The translations under genes were made by a program, and so were the position numbers. From Halorientalis litorea (GTDB taxonomy: Archaea; Halobacteriota; Halobacteria; Halobacteriales; Haloarculaceae), in the NCBI RefSeq assembly GCF_023028225.1, contig NZ_CP095482.1, forward strand, positions 1,860,001 to 1,924,000: a stretch of DNA of 64,000 nt, read 5' to 3'. Shown piece by piece: positions 34,813-44,134 of this stretch. A model generated the notes under the pieces. It was not told the DNA's origin and did not search any database. It saw nothing but the letters and a program-made list of their open reading frames with translations. Every line of letters begins with the position of its first letter. Position 1 is the stretch's first letter.

Positions 34813-35658
34813 GTGACTGATACACCCGGGGACGACACCGACCGCGACGGTGGCCGAGAACAGGCCACCGAAAGCGGGACGCCTGCCAGTACCGAGCCAA
34901 TCGTCCGCGGGACGGACGTCGTCCGCGAGTACGAGACCGGGACGCAGACGGTTCGTGCCCTCGACGGTATCGACTTCGAGATATCGCCGTCCGACTTCGT
35001 CGCCGTCGTCGGTCCTTCCGGGAGCGGGAAGTCGACGCTGCTCAACCTCCTCGGTCTGCTCGACGTGCCGACGGCGGGGACGGTGCACGTCGAGGGTGAG
35101 GACGTGGCGACCCTCTCGGACCGCGAGCGGACGCGCAAGCGGAAGGAGACTATCGGCTTCGTCTTCCAGAGCTACTACCTCATCCCGACGCTGACGGCAC
35201 TGGAGAACGTCGAGATGCCGCGAATGCTCGACCGGACGCCGACGGCCACCCGCGAGCGTGCCACACAACTGCTCGAACGGGTCGGCTTGGGTGACAGACT
35301 CGACCACCATCCCGACGAGCTATCGGGCGGACAGAAACAGCGGGTCGCCGTCGCGCGCTCGCTCATCAACGACCCGGCGGTGGTGCTCGCGGACGAACCG
35401 ACGGGGAATTTGGACCGTGACACCGGCGACCGGATACTCGCCCTGTTCGACGAACTGCGTGCCGAGGAGAACGTCGCCGTCGTGACTGTCACGCACGACG
35501 AGTACGTCGCGGAGGCGGCCGACCGCGTGGTGAACCTCATCGACGGACAGGTCCGGACGGAGAGCGGTGCGACCCCGGACGGCGGCGAACAGGACCACGC
35601 GGCGGGTTCGACGGCACAGCGCGGACCGGCTGACGCGAACGAGGGGGGTCCACGCTGA
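34813..35658 (+). CDS. MacB/LolD-type ABC transporter ATP-binding protein
   Basis: 281 aa. Walker A GPSGSGKSTLLNLLGLLDVP, Q-loop FVFQSYYLIPTLTALENVEM, signature ELSGGQKQRVAVARSL, Walker B VVLADEPTGNLDRDTGD and H-loop VTVTHDEY. The layout is that of LolD/MacB ATPases that pair with FtsX-like permeases. An acidic N-terminal extension of about 35 residues is typical of halophiles. It lies between the extracellular partner and the permeases in one operon. Cytoplasmic face of the membrane. Confidence 0.93.
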   Translation: MTDTPGDDTDRDGGREQATESGTPASTEPIVRGTDVVREYETGTQTVRALDGIDFEISPSDFVAVVGPSGSGKSTLLNLLGLLDVPTAGTVHVEGEDVATLSDRERTRKRKETIGFVFQSYYLIPTLTALENVEMPRMLDRTPTATRERATQLLERVGLGDRLDHHPDELSGGQKQRVAVARSLINDPAVVLADEPTGNLDRDTGDRILALFDELRAEENVAVVTVTHDEYVAEAADRVVNLIDGQVRTESGATPDGGEQDHAAGSTAQRGPADANEGGPR

Positions 35659-35684
35659 CACCCCTTCGCTGGGTCACGGCGAGA

Positions 35685-36836
35685 GTGCCGACGCTCGTGC
35701 TGGCGCGGCGGAACCTCTCCCGTGCGACCGCTCGCTCTGTCCTCGCTGTGGTCGCCATCGTCATCGGCGTCGCGGCCATCGGGGCCATCGGTACCGGCGG
35801 GGAGGCGTTCAAACAGGACCAACTCGAAGCCTACGAGGGCTTCGGCGGCACGGCGACGGTCGACCCCGTGTTCACGCCCGGTCGCTCCGGGCCGGCAGAC
35901 ACGACGCTCGACGACCGGGAGCTGGGCCGCATCCAGCAAGCGGCCGACGGTGCCACCGTCCTCCCGGTCGTCGAGCCGTTCGGGTCGCTGGTTCGAACCG
36001 GGTCCGGCGAGACGCTCGTCACCGTCCAGGTGAAAGGACTCGGGAACCCGGGCGCGTTCTACGACCCGGCGGCCGGCGAGATACCCGACAACTGGCGACG
36101 GAGCATCGTCGTCGGCTCCCGGGTGGCGAACAACAACGACATCGAACCCGGCGACCGGATGCAGATATCGGTGACCCGTGAGTTCGACCGCTCGTTCCGC
36201 GTCGCGGCCGTCCTCGAACCGCAGGGGTTCGCCGACCCGCTCTCGGCCGACCGGACCGTATTCGTCCCGCTCACCCAATTTTCGGGTGACGAGTACGACC
36301 AAGCGATCGTACAGGTCGACCCACAGAGCGGGTCGATAGACGCGGCGGCCGAGGGCATCGAGACGGAGTTCAACACCCGTGAGCGGACGGTCAGAGTCGA
36401 GAAGGTACAGGAACAGCGCGAGCAGTTCGAGCGCTTCTTCGGCACCATCAACCAGTTCCTCATCGGCGTCGGCGCGATTTCGCTGCTGGTCGCGGCGGTC
36501 ACCATCGCCAACACGATGTTGATGTCGGCTATCGAGCGCGAGCGCGAAATCGGTGTCCTCCGGGCCGTCGGCTATCCGAAGGGCGCGGTGGTCCGCCTGC
36601 TCGTCGCCGAGTCGACCATCCTCGGCGTAGTGGGTGCCGCCGTCGGCGTTCCCATCGCCGTCGGCGTCGGGATGGTTCTCAATCAACTGCTCGTCGGGGA
36701 CCCGCTCGCGTTCACATCGGCCGGGATTCGCTACGTCGTCATCGGTGCTGTCTTCGGGGTTCTGACGGCACTGGTCGCTGGCATCTACCCGGCGTGGAAG
36801 GCCGCCACGAAACGGCCCGTGGAGGCACTCGCCTGA
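35685..36836 (+). CDS. FtsX/MacB-like ABC permease (first)
   Basis: 383 aa from GTG 35685. One N-terminal TM segment (SVLAVVAIVIGVAAIGAIGT), a large periplasmic-type domain (residues about 45-255; MacB_PCD-like) and three C-terminal TM helices in an FtsX domain (LLVAAVTIANTMLMSAIERE, then EIGVLRAVGYPKGAVVRLL). The ERE-EIGVLRAVG motif contacts the ATPase in this family. It is 27 bp after the ATPase gene and paralogous to the next permease, with about one third shared identity by eye. Confidence 0.88.
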   Translation: MPTLVLARRNLSRATARSVLAVVAIVIGVAAIGAIGTGGEAFKQDQLEAYEGFGGTATVDPVFTPGRSGPADTTLDDRELGRIQQAADGATVLPVVEPFGSLVRTGSGETLVTVQVKGLGNPGAFYDPAAGEIPDNWRRSIVVGSRVANNNDIEPGDRMQISVTREFDRSFRVAAVLEPQGFADPLSADRTVFVPLTQFSGDEYDQAIVQVDPQSGSIDAAAEGIETEFNTRERTVRVEKVQEQREQFERFFGTINQFLIGVGAISLLVAAVTIANTMLMSAIEREREIGVLRAVGYPKGAVVRLLVAESTILGVVGAAVGVPIAVGVGMVLNQLLVGDPLAFTSAGIRYVVIGAVFGVLTALVAGIYPAWKAATKRPVEALA

Positions 36837-36909
36837 CCATGTCCGTACACAGCGGCTCCCCGTCGACGCGAGTCACTCCGACTACCACACGCCGTGGAGG
36901 TGTCGGCAG

Positions 36910-38070
36910 GTGAGTCTGTGGCACCGACTCGCCGGTCGGTTCCCGTCGTTCGTCATCGCACGCCGGAACGTCTCTCGGGCCCGGACCCGGTCGATACTCG
37001 CGGCCGTCGCCATCCTCATCGGAGTGGTGGCGATCGGGGCGATCGGTGCCGGCGGTGCCGCGTTCAAGCAGAGCCAACTCGACCGGATTCAAGATCAAGG
37101 CGCGACGAACGTGTTCGTCTCGCCGGGTTTCGACGCCGAAGCGCGACACTTCGACCGCGAGGACGTCCTCGCCATCGAGGAAACGGTCGGCTCCGCGGGC
37201 ATCGTGGCGACACAGGACACGAGCATGAACCTCGTGACTCGGGACGGGCGTGATTTCGTCTCGGCGACGTACATCGAGGACCCGCGACAGGTGGCTCGCG
37301 TCCAGACCGGGGAAATACCGACGAACTGGCGGCGACAAATCGTCGTCTCGGACGGGTTCGCGGCGGAGCATCAAGTCACGGTCGGCGACCGGGTGTCGCT
37401 CGTCCACGTCGGCACCAACGAGACGGGAGAGCCGGAGCCGTACCGCATCGCCGCGGTGCTGGCGGAGACACAGGGGTTCGGCACGAGCGACGTCTACCTG
37501 CCACTCGCCCGTGCCGACGAGCGGACCTACGGACAGGTCCGGGTCACGACCCAATCCGTCACCGCCGCCGAGGACGCCGCCACCCGCCTCCGCGAGCGGT
37601 TCAACGACCGGAAGGACCGCCTGCTGGTCTTCGAACTCACGTCGCTCGTCCGCCTGTTCCGGACCATCGTGACAGGTATCAACGCCTTCCTCGCGGGGCT
37701 GGGGTCGCTCTCCCTGCTCATCGCGGGCGTGGCCATCGCCAACACGATGTTGATGGCCGTCATCAAGCGGCGCGAGGAAATCGGCGTCCTCCGTGCCGTG
37801 GGGTACACGAAAGCCGACGTCGTTCGCCTCCTGCTCGTCGAGGCGGCACTGCTCGGGACTATCGGGGCCGCTATCGGCGGTGTTATCGCCACTCTCGTCG
37901 CGCTCGTCGCTAACGCCATCTTCCTCGGCGACCCGCTCGCCTTCACCGGCACCGCAGTCGCGTACTTGGTGGCCGCGATGGGGGTCGGTGTCGTCACGAG
38001 CGTGATAGCCGGTATCTATCCCGCGTGGCGGGCGGCGAACGAACGACCCGTGGAAGCCCTCCGCGGGTGA
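36910..38070 (+). CDS. FtsX/MacB-like ABC permease (second)
   Basis: 386 aa from GTG 36910, 74 bp after the first permease. It has the same architecture: N-terminal TM (ILAAVAILIGVVAIGAIGAG), MacB_PCD-like extracellular domain, FtsX core (LLIAGVAIANTMLMAVIKRR, EEIGVLRAVGYTKADVVRLL) and a C-terminus ending AGIYPAWRAANERPVEALRG, nearly the same as its neighbour. The duplicate implies a heterodimeric exporter or two complexes sharing one ATPase. The following P450 gene is 102 bp away and unrelated. Confidence 0.88.
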   Translation: MSLWHRLAGRFPSFVIARRNVSRARTRSILAAVAILIGVVAIGAIGAGGAAFKQSQLDRIQDQGATNVFVSPGFDAEARHFDREDVLAIEETVGSAGIVATQDTSMNLVTRDGRDFVSATYIEDPRQVARVQTGEIPTNWRRQIVVSDGFAAEHQVTVGDRVSLVHVGTNETGEPEPYRIAAVLAETQGFGTSDVYLPLARADERTYGQVRVTTQSVTAAEDAATRLRERFNDRKDRLLVFELTSLVRLFRTIVTGINAFLAGLGSLSLLIAGVAIANTMLMAVIKRREEIGVLRAVGYTKADVVRLLLVEAALLGTIGAAIGGVIATLVALVANAIFLGDPLAFTGTAVAYLVAAMGVGVVTSVIAGIYPAWRAANERPVEALRG

Positions 38071-38171
38071 GGCCCCCCGGCGGGACACTGCACGAGCCAC
38101 TCGGTGGTGTGATAAACAATCCCACATCTGTGGCGGCACGCAAATGTTGCCGGACGTTGTGGACGTGTGGC

Positions 38172-39428
38172 ATGAGTGCTGGTGGCCCCGGCGGCTGGCT
38201 CCCCCTTCCCGACCACTTGCAGACACGGGCGGGGAACGTTGACCCGTTCGACTGGTTCAACGAGCGACGCGCGGCGGGCGCGGTACAGTGGTGTCCCGAC
38301 AGGGGGTGTTGGGACGTGTTCACCTACGATGCGGCAGAGCGCGTCCTCTCTGACCCCGAGACGTTCGCGAACGAACCGCTCGTCGGCGAGAACGCGACGT
38401 TCAAGGACACACTGCTCGGGTTGGACCCGCCCGAACACACCCGCAAGCGTGGCATCGTCGAATCGCACTTCCGCCCGGAGGCGGTCCGCGACCACGAGGA
38501 CGACATCCGAGCGACGGCCCGGCAGTTACTCGCCGACGGCTTCGACGGGCGGCGAGGGACGGCCGACGTGGTGTCGTCGTTCGCGTACCCGCTCCCAATC
38601 TCGACCATCGCCGGCCTCCTCGGCGCGCCGCCGGACATCCGCGAGGAACTGAAAGCCGTGAGTGACGACGCTATCGCCAGTCCCGACCTCGCCGGGGCTG
38701 ACGACGTCGAGTCGTTCCTCGCCGAACAGGGCGAAGCGGTGATGGAAATCGGCGACTTGGTCAGCGACGTTATCGACGAGAAACGCGAGAACCCCGGCGA
38801 CGACCTGATTTCGGACCTCCTCGCCGCCGACCACGGACTCTCGTACTACGAACTGCTCCGTCTCTGTGGGTTACTCATCGTCGCCGGCCACGTCACGACG
38901 ACGAACCTCATCGCCAACACCGTCTGGTGTCTCGCCGAACGGCCGGCGGCGTTCGACCAGGCCCGTGAGGCCGCCCTCGCCGGCGACGACGCCGCCCTGG
39001 CCCGTCTCGTCGAGGAAGTCGTCCGGTTCCGGTCGCCGGCCCAGATGGCCGCCCGTGTCGCCACCGAGGACGTGACCGTCGCGGGGGCCGACATCGCCGC
39101 TGGCGACCCCGTGATAACGTGGATTCAGGCTGCCAACCGCGACCCGGCCGTGTTCGACGACCCGAACACGTTCGACCCGGCCCGGGACCCAAATCCCAAC
39201 ATCGGGTTCGGCCGCGGCCCCCACTCCTGTCTCGGCGTCCACCTCGCGAAACTCGAAGGGCGTGTCGCGGCCGAGGAACTGCTGTCGTCGGTGTCGTCGC
39301 TCTCTCTCGTGGAGACGACGTACGAACCCGTCGAAGCACCGTTCCTCCACGGCGTGCAGGCGTTGCCGGTCCGGTACGAGCGCCCGCCCGACGCCGACAC
39401 GGGAACCGACGCGGCGCGGACCGGGTGA
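38172..39428 (+). CDS. Cytochrome P450
   Basis: 418 aa from ATG 38172 (MSAGGPGGWLPLPDHLQTRA). Haem-binding loop GFGRGPHSCLGVHLAKLE with the Cys ligand near residue 352, I-helix LLIVAGHVTTTNLI, and ExxR in LVEEVVRFRSP. It is a soluble, bacterial-type class I enzyme by length and lack of an anchor. Substrate unknown. No ferredoxin or reductase lies next to it; an SDR gene is convergent with 4 bp between the ends. Confidence 0.94.
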   Translation: MSAGGPGGWLPLPDHLQTRAGNVDPFDWFNERRAAGAVQWCPDRGCWDVFTYDAAERVLSDPETFANEPLVGENATFKDTLLGLDPPEHTRKRGIVESHFRPEAVRDHEDDIRATARQLLADGFDGRRGTADVVSSFAYPLPISTIAGLLGAPPDIREELKAVSDDAIASPDLAGADDVESFLAEQGEAVMEIGDLVSDVIDEKRENPGDDLISDLLAADHGLSYYELLRLCGLLIVAGHVTTTNLIANTVWCLAERPAAFDQAREAALAGDDAALARLVEEVVRFRSPAQMAARVATEDVTVAGADIAAGDPVITWIQAANRDPAVFDDPNTFDPARDPNPNIGFGRGPHSCLGVHLAKLEGRVAAEELLSSVSSLSLVETTYEPVEAPFLHGVQALPVRYERPPDADTGTDAARTG

Positions 39429-39432
39429 CCGC

Positions 39433-40353
39433 TCAGGCCGTGGTGTCGGCCAGCGGTTCGTCGATGCCCAGCAGGCTCGAACTCCGTTCCCAGAGCGCGC
39501 GCATCTCGTCCTCGTCGCGCGCCTTCGGGGCTGGACGGCGCTCCCGACACCGCGCGAAGTACTTGCCGCTGACGCCCGCCACGTCCTCCGAGGCGGCGAG
39601 GTAGACGATGGTGGCCGCGCCGTCCTCGGGCGAGTCGGTCAGGGGCAGTTCGCCGATGAGGCTGCCCAGTTGCTCGACGCCCGGAACCGGCCCCCACGAG
39701 AACTCGGTTCCGGGAATGATGCCGGGATGCAGGGCGTTCGAGGTGATGTCGCTCCCGCTCGCCGCCAGTCGACGCGCCAGTTCGTTGGAGAACTGCAGGT
39801 TCGCCAGTTTCGAGCGGCAGTACGCCGCCCACGGCGAGAAGTTGGTCATGTCGATGAGGTTGTCGAGGTTCATCGACGTGACGCGGTGGCCGATGGACGA
39901 CGTCGTGATGATGCGAGCGTCCGGCGCGAGCGTGTCGAGCAGGTCGGTCGTCAACTGGAACGGCGAGAGGTGGTTGATGTGGAAGGTCCGCTCGACGCCG
40001 AGGTGCGTCGTCTCGGTGTCCTCGAACAGTCCTCCCGCGTTGTTGCACAGGATGTCGAGTCCGTCGACCGACTCGCGGACTTGTTCGGCGAGGCGGTCGA
40101 CATCGTCCGTGTTCGCGAAGTCGGCCGCAATGAACTCCGCGTCCGACCCGACTGACTCCAGTGCCTCGACGGCACTCTGACCGGCTTGTTCGTCGCGGCC
40201 GTGGACGATGACGTCCGCGCCGAGGCGGCCGAGCGCGAGCGCCGCCTGTCGTCCGAGTCCGTTCGTCGACCCCGTCACCAGCACCCGTTTGCCCGACATG
40301 TCCACGTCTTCGACCCCGGCTTTCATCTCGGGGTCCTCCTCGATGCCTAGCAT
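39433..40353 (-). CDS. Short-chain dehydrogenase/reductase
   Basis: 306 aa. Cofactor motif VTGSTNGLGRQAALALG (TGxxxGxG-type), NNAG, catalytic Ser in TSSIGHRVTS and the YCRSK (YxxxK) dyad. The first 18 residues may be extension, as MSGKRVLVTGS is an internal candidate start. The family acts on alcohols, ketones or retinol-like substrates with NAD(P)H; the substrate cannot be read from sequence. It converges with the P450 gene. Confidence 0.9.
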   Translation of the reverse strand: MLGIEEDPEMKAGVEDVDMSGKRVLVTGSTNGLGRQAALALGRLGADVIVHGRDEQAGQSAVEALESVGSDAEFIAADFANTDDVDRLAEQVRESVDGLDILCNNAGGLFEDTETTHLGVERTFHINHLSPFQLTTDLLDTLAPDARIITTSSIGHRVTSMNLDNLIDMTNFSPWAAYCRSKLANLQFSNELARRLAASGSDITSNALHPGIIPGTEFSWGPVPGVEQLGSLIGELPLTDSPEDGAATIVYLAASEDVAGVSGKYFARCRERRPAPKARDEDEMRALWERSSSLLGIDEPLADTTA

Positions 40354-40450
40354 TATTTCACCATTCGTCGCGGCGTGTATATGTCTACGGATATTCCTGT
40401 CGATACACCGGCCGGTCCGTCACTCCGTCTCTGCCGCCGGTCGAGGCGGG

Positions 40451-40771
40451 TCATCGCTGCTCGAATCGGTGGCGGACGACCTCGCTGTCCTCGTCCCACT
40501 CGAAGTTCTCGTGGGCGTGGGCGAGAATCTCCCGGTAGTGGTCGAGGTCACGGGCACCCTCGGCGCGGGCGTCCGCGTCAGTCATCTCGCCCAGCGTCCG
40601 CTCGCCGATGTCGACGACCTCGAAGGTCGTCCCGTCGATTTCGAAGGTGTCCCCCTCCTCGGCGTACTGCTGACCACGGTGAATCTGGGTCACGTCGCCC
40701 TCGACGGCCTGTTCGCGCATTCGCCCGCTCGGCAGGAGTGTGTCGGCGTCGATGTCTGTCACGTGGAACAC
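40451..40771 (-). CDS. ASCH-domain protein
   Basis: 106 aa. The ASCH-type beta-barrel is suggested by VTQIHRGQQYAEEGDTFEID, then VVDIGERTLGEMTDADARAE and LDHYREILAHAHENFEWD. ASCH domains resemble PUA and bind RNA or modified nucleosides in some members. It stands as an isolated gene, with a small membrane-protein gene upstream on the same strand. Target unknown. Confidence 0.75.
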   Translation of the reverse strand: MFHVTDIDADTLLPSGRMREQAVEGDVTQIHRGQQYAEEGDTFEIDGTTFEVVDIGERTLGEMTDADARAEGARDLDHYREILAHAHENFEWDEDSEVVRHRFEQR

Positions 40772-40801
40772 CTAGGCCTCGCTGTGCAAATCCGTTTCGC
40801 G

Positions 40802-40993
40802 TCAGCCGTCGGGGTTCGAGAGCCACTCGACGCCGGCCAGCACGAACCACGCCATCCAGACGGCGAAGACGACGAGCCACGCCCCGTACTGGACGACCGG
40901 ATGTGGAACGACGAGGTACGCGCCGACGAGAACACCGGTGACGGCCGCTGTCGCCACCAAATCGCGCCAGGCAACCGGTACGTGACCCATCAC
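40802..40993 (-). CDS. Small two-TM membrane protein, unknown
   Basis: 63 aa with two hydrophobic segments (DLVATAAVTGVLVGAYLVV and YGAWLVVFAVWMAWFVLAGV). The second Met gives an alternative start one codon later. It ends 30 bp before the ASCH gene and may be in the same unit. No family recognised. Confidence 0.55.
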   Translation of the reverse strand: MMGHVPVAWRDLVATAAVTGVLVGAYLVVPHPVVQYGAWLVVFAVWMAWFVLAGVEWLSNPDG

Positions 40994-41070
40994 CGTCGTT
41001 TCGCGTGCAGGCTACAAGACTCCGGGGGTGTGGCCGGTCCGCCGGTCCCGGCCGCTGGCCGACCGAGCGG

Positions 41071-41499
41071 TCACTCCCCGGGGACCGACAGGACGGGGAC
41101 CTGTGCTTTTCGCACGAGGGTGTCAGTCACGCTGCCGACACGGTCACGCTCGGTTACCGTCTTGCCGGTCGACCCCATCACGACGAGGTCCACGTCGAAC
41201 TCGTCGATGTACCCGAGTATCTCCTCGTCGGGGCCCCCCTCCCGCAGTGCGGTCTCTGTTTCGACACCGGCGGCCTCGAGTTCGTCGGCGAGTTCCGCCA
41301 GTGCTCGCTCGCCCTCGTCTCTGAGTTCTTGGTTGACTTCACCCATCGCCAGCCCCGGTGCGGCGTTGGCGACACTCTCGTCGACGACGTACAGGAGGTG
41401 AACGACGGCATCCTCGCGGGTTGCGGCGTCGACCGCGTGTTCCACGGAACTGGCAGCCACGTCGCTCCCGTCGGTGGGCAGGAGAACGGTTTCGTACAT
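41071..41499 (-). CDS. Universal stress protein (UspA family)
   Basis: 142 aa from ATG 41499 (MYETVLLPTDGSDVAASSVE); 12 more upstream codons are open but do not fit the family start. The ATP-binding pattern is DLVVMGSTGKTVTERDRVGS (G-2x-G-9x-G-S type), and the last strand is VPVLSVPGE. A stress-responsive cytoplasmic protein; small UspA paralogues are numerous in haloarchaea. Confidence 0.9.
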   Translation of the reverse strand: MYETVLLPTDGSDVAASSVEHAVDAATREDAVVHLLYVVDESVANAAPGLAMGEVNQELRDEGERALAELADELEAAGVETETALREGGPDEEILGYIDEFDVDLVVMGSTGKTVTERDRVGSVTDTLVRKAQVPVLSVPGE

Positions 41500-41609
41500 C
41501 ACTACGAGATTTACTCGCACCTCACTTAATCTCACCCCTCATTTCCCGGAATTTGAAAACACTCTCCGCCGGTCGAACCCGTGTGGTACCGCGCCGAATC
41601 GTGTCTCGG

Positions 41610-42470
41610 TCAATCGACCAGTCCGTACCCCCGCCGAAACAGCGCGATGTCGAGAGCGACGACGGCCACCGTCAGCCCCGAGAGGACCAGTAACGCCTCG
41701 TTCGGGGGAACGTCAGAGTAGCCCAGGAAGCCGTAGCGAACGCCGTTGACCATGTACACCATCGGGTTCAGCAGCGAGAGCGTCCGGTACAGCGGAGGGA
41801 GAATCTCCAGCGAGTAGAACACGCCGCCGAAGAAGACGAGCGGTCGGACGATGAACTGGTTCAACACCGTCAGGTAGTCGAAGTCCCGCGCCCAGAGACC
41901 GCCGACGACGCCGAAACTGGCGAACAGGAGACAGATGACGAGCATGAACGCCACGAGATACAGCGGTTCGGCGACGGTGACGGGCGTGAAGAACAGCCCG
42001 ACGATGCCGATGATGATACCCACGAGGGCACCACGGACCGCCGAGGAGAGGATGTAGGCGAGCACCATCGAGGAGTAAGGCAACGGTGACGTCAGAACCT
42101 CGTGAATGTAGTCGTTCCAGCGGCCGTGGAAGATGGAGAAGGAGGCGTTCTCGAAGGCGTTCGAGATGGCCCCCAGCACGATGAGGCCGGGGAGGATGAA
42201 CACGATGTAGTCGAACCCGGCGATGTCGTCGATGCGGCCCCCGAGGATGACGCCGAACACCGAGAAGTAGAGGACGTTCGTGATGGCCGGCGGGAGGAAC
42301 GTGTTGCGCGGGCGACGGACGAACCGCAGGATTTCCCGCCGGAACAGGGTCCGAAAGCCCGTCGGTACGAGTCGTTCGAGCAGGCCGCTCCGCTCGCCGC
42401 TCGCGTCGGAGCGTGACCGACCAGTGCCCGTCGGCTCTCCGGTCGTTCCGGTGTCCGCCTCGCCGTTCAT
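41610..42470 (-). CDS. ABC-2 type transporter permease
   Basis: 286 aa with an acidic soluble N-terminus of about 45 residues and six hydrophobic segments from about residue 58. ABC-2 motifs are seen in PRNTFLPPAITNVLYFSVFG and YSSMVLAYILSSAVRGALVG, and the C-terminal part has LLNPMVYMVNGVRYGFLGYS. The start overlaps the ATPase stop by 4 bp, so the two form a coupled pair. Substrate unknown; similar systems export drugs or polysaccharides. Confidence 0.9.
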   Translation of the reverse strand: MNGEADTGTTGEPTGTGRSRSDASGERSGLLERLVPTGFRTLFRREILRFVRRPRNTFLPPAITNVLYFSVFGVILGGRIDDIAGFDYIVFILPGLIVLGAISNAFENASFSIFHGRWNDYIHEVLTSPLPYSSMVLAYILSSAVRGALVGIIIGIVGLFFTPVTVAEPLYLVAFMLVICLLFASFGVVGGLWARDFDYLTVLNQFIVRPLVFFGGVFYSLEILPPLYRTLSLLNPMVYMVNGVRYGFLGYSDVPPNEALLVLSGLTVAVVALDIALFRRGYGLVD

Positions 42471-43399
42471 GCTTCGACCGCGTCCTCCGTCCGGGTCATG
42501 TCGACGAACACGTCCTCTAGTGACGCTCGCTTGATGTCGAGGTCACTCACCGTGAACCCCGCCGCTTCGAGGCGACGGATGACCTCGGGGACGACGGCAC
42601 TCCCGCGCGTGGCGGTGACGAGGAGGCGGCCGTCCTCGACGCGCACGTCACGCACGTCGGGCAGTTCGAGTGCCGGCGGGGTCGTCGGGGGGTTCCTGAG
42701 GCCGATGGAGAGTTGGTCGGTTCCACGGTCCATCAGTTCGTCAGGACTCGCTACCTCGACTTTCCGTCCCTCGTCCATGATTGCGACGCGGTCACAGAGT
42801 CGCTCGGCCTCCTCGATGTAGTGTGTCGTCAGCAGGATGGTCGTCCCGTCGTCGTTGAGGTCGGTGATGAGGTCCCAGAGGTCCCGGCGCAACTCCACGT
42901 CGACGCCGGCGGTCGGTTCGTCGAGGATGAGCAGGTCGGGGTCCGAGACGAGTGCCCGCGCGAGGACGAACCGGCGTTTCATCCCGCCCGAGAGCCAGTC
43001 GAACCGCGTGTCGCGCTTGTCGTAGATGCCGACGGTTCGGAGTGCCTCCTCGGCCCGCCGACTCGCTTCCGCGGGCGGGATGCCGTGGTAGCCCGCCTTG
43101 TGTTCGAGCACCTCGTGGATGGGGAAAAAGCGGTCCACGTTGAACTCCTGTGGGGCCAGTCCGATGGCGTCGCGGGCCTGCCGATACTCGCTTTCCACGT
43201 CGTAGCCGAACACCGACGCCTCGCCGCCCGTCCGGTTGACCAACCCGACGAGCACGTTGATGAACGTCGTCTTGCCGGCACCGTTCGGACCGAGGAGGCC
43301 GAAGAACTCCCCCGAATCGACCGAGAGGTCGAGGCCGTCGAGTGCCCGCACGTCCTCGTACTCCTTGACGAGGTTCCGCGTTCGGATGGCCAGTGACAT
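42467..43399 (-). CDS. ABC-2 transporter ATP-binding protein
   Basis: 310 aa. Walker A GLLGPNGAGKTTFINVLVGL, Q-loop IGLAPQEFNVDRFF, signature LSGGMKRRFVLARAL, Walker B LLILDEPTAGVDVELRRD and H-loop LTTHYIEEAERL. The C-terminal 70 residues form an accessory domain (DRGTDQLSIGLRNPPTT...). It is of the CcmA/DrrA/NodI type and pairs with the overlapping permease gene. Upstream intergenic space of about 120 bp should hold the promoter. Confidence 0.93.
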   Translation of the reverse strand: MSLAIRTRNLVKEYEDVRALDGLDLSVDSGEFFGLLGPNGAGKTTFINVLVGLVNRTGGEASVFGYDVESEYRQARDAIGLAPQEFNVDRFFPIHEVLEHKAGYHGIPPAEASRRAEEALRTVGIYDKRDTRFDWLSGGMKRRFVLARALVSDPDLLILDEPTAGVDVELRRDLWDLITDLNDDGTTILLTTHYIEEAERLCDRVAIMDEGRKVEVASPDELMDRGTDQLSIGLRNPPTTPPALELPDVRDVRVEDGRLLVTATRGSAVVPEVIRRLEAAGFTVSDLDIKRASLEDVFVDMTRTEDAVEA

Positions 43400-43522
43400 A
43401 CTGGAGGAAGTAGCCGGGCGTGGGTAAGCCGTTCGTTCTCGCCGCGGAGACGCAGCGAACGCGGCCGCTCCGTCGTGTGGCCGTGACTGACAGCGGCGTC
43501 CTTCGTGCGACGGGTGCCGTAG

Positions 43523-43876
43523 TTACCGACCCAACTTCTCGCGGCTAATCTTGACGCTGCGGGGCGTGATGATTATCTGGTCTTCGTCCTTCTGGACGAT
43601 GTCGCCGCCGACGCCACGGGCGACCTGCTGGAGTTCGTCCGTAATCTGCTCCATCGTCCGGTCTTGGGTTGTGTGGCGGGTGATGTCCGCGATGACGATG
43701 TCGCCAGCGTAGACAGTGTCTTTGATGTCGATGACGTCCTGTTTGTCGCTGATGCGCGCGATGTGAACCTGCGTGTCCGCCTCAGTCTCGGGAACGGCCA
43801 CGCTGTCGAGTTCCTCGTAGTCCTCGGTCCGCCGTGACGACCCCGACTCCCCGAGGAGTTTGTTCATGAAGCCCAT
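43523..43876 (-). CDS. sepF: Cell-division protein SepF
   Basis: 117 aa. The N-terminus MGFMNKLLGESG is a short amphipathic membrane-targeting helix, followed by a linker and the SepF core (AVPETEADTQVHIARISDKQ, then YAGDIVIADITRHTTQD and RGVGGDIVQKDEDQIIITP). In haloarchaea SepF anchors FtsZ to the membrane at the division site. The gene stands alone between an ABC exporter and the PUA gene. Confidence 0.92.
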   Translation of the reverse strand: MGFMNKLLGESGSSRRTEDYEELDSVAVPETEADTQVHIARISDKQDVIDIKDTVYAGDIVIADITRHTTQDRTMEQITDELQQVARGVGGDIVQKDEDQIIITPRSVKISREKLGR

Positions 43877-44013
43877 ACGTCTCGATGGCGGCCCCGGAAA
43901 GTATAGGTTTTACGTCAGACACGCATACAGAGACCGTCACGTTTCGGCGTGTGACGGACGCTCGCAAGCGATGCGTCAGACGCGGAAGCAAGACTCACCG
44001 ACGCCCCGCCCCT

Positions 44014-44040
44014 ACACCGAGAACTCGTACAACTCGTCGC
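44014..44040 (-). repeat. Duplicated 3' end of the PUA gene
   Basis: 27 bp identical to 44137-44163, which encodes the end of the PUA protein (DELYEFSV). It lies 97 bp beyond the gene's stop, with CGCTTCGCTCGC-type sequence between the copies. It looks like a short tail duplication or a vestige of a longer gene copy. Confidence 0.75.
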
Positions 44041-44134
44041 CCGACCACCTTTTACTGCGTCGGGTGTGCTCGCTTCGCTCGCACACCCTCCTCGCAAAAG
44101 CTGGACCAAAACGACGCTCGCTTCGCTCGCGGAC

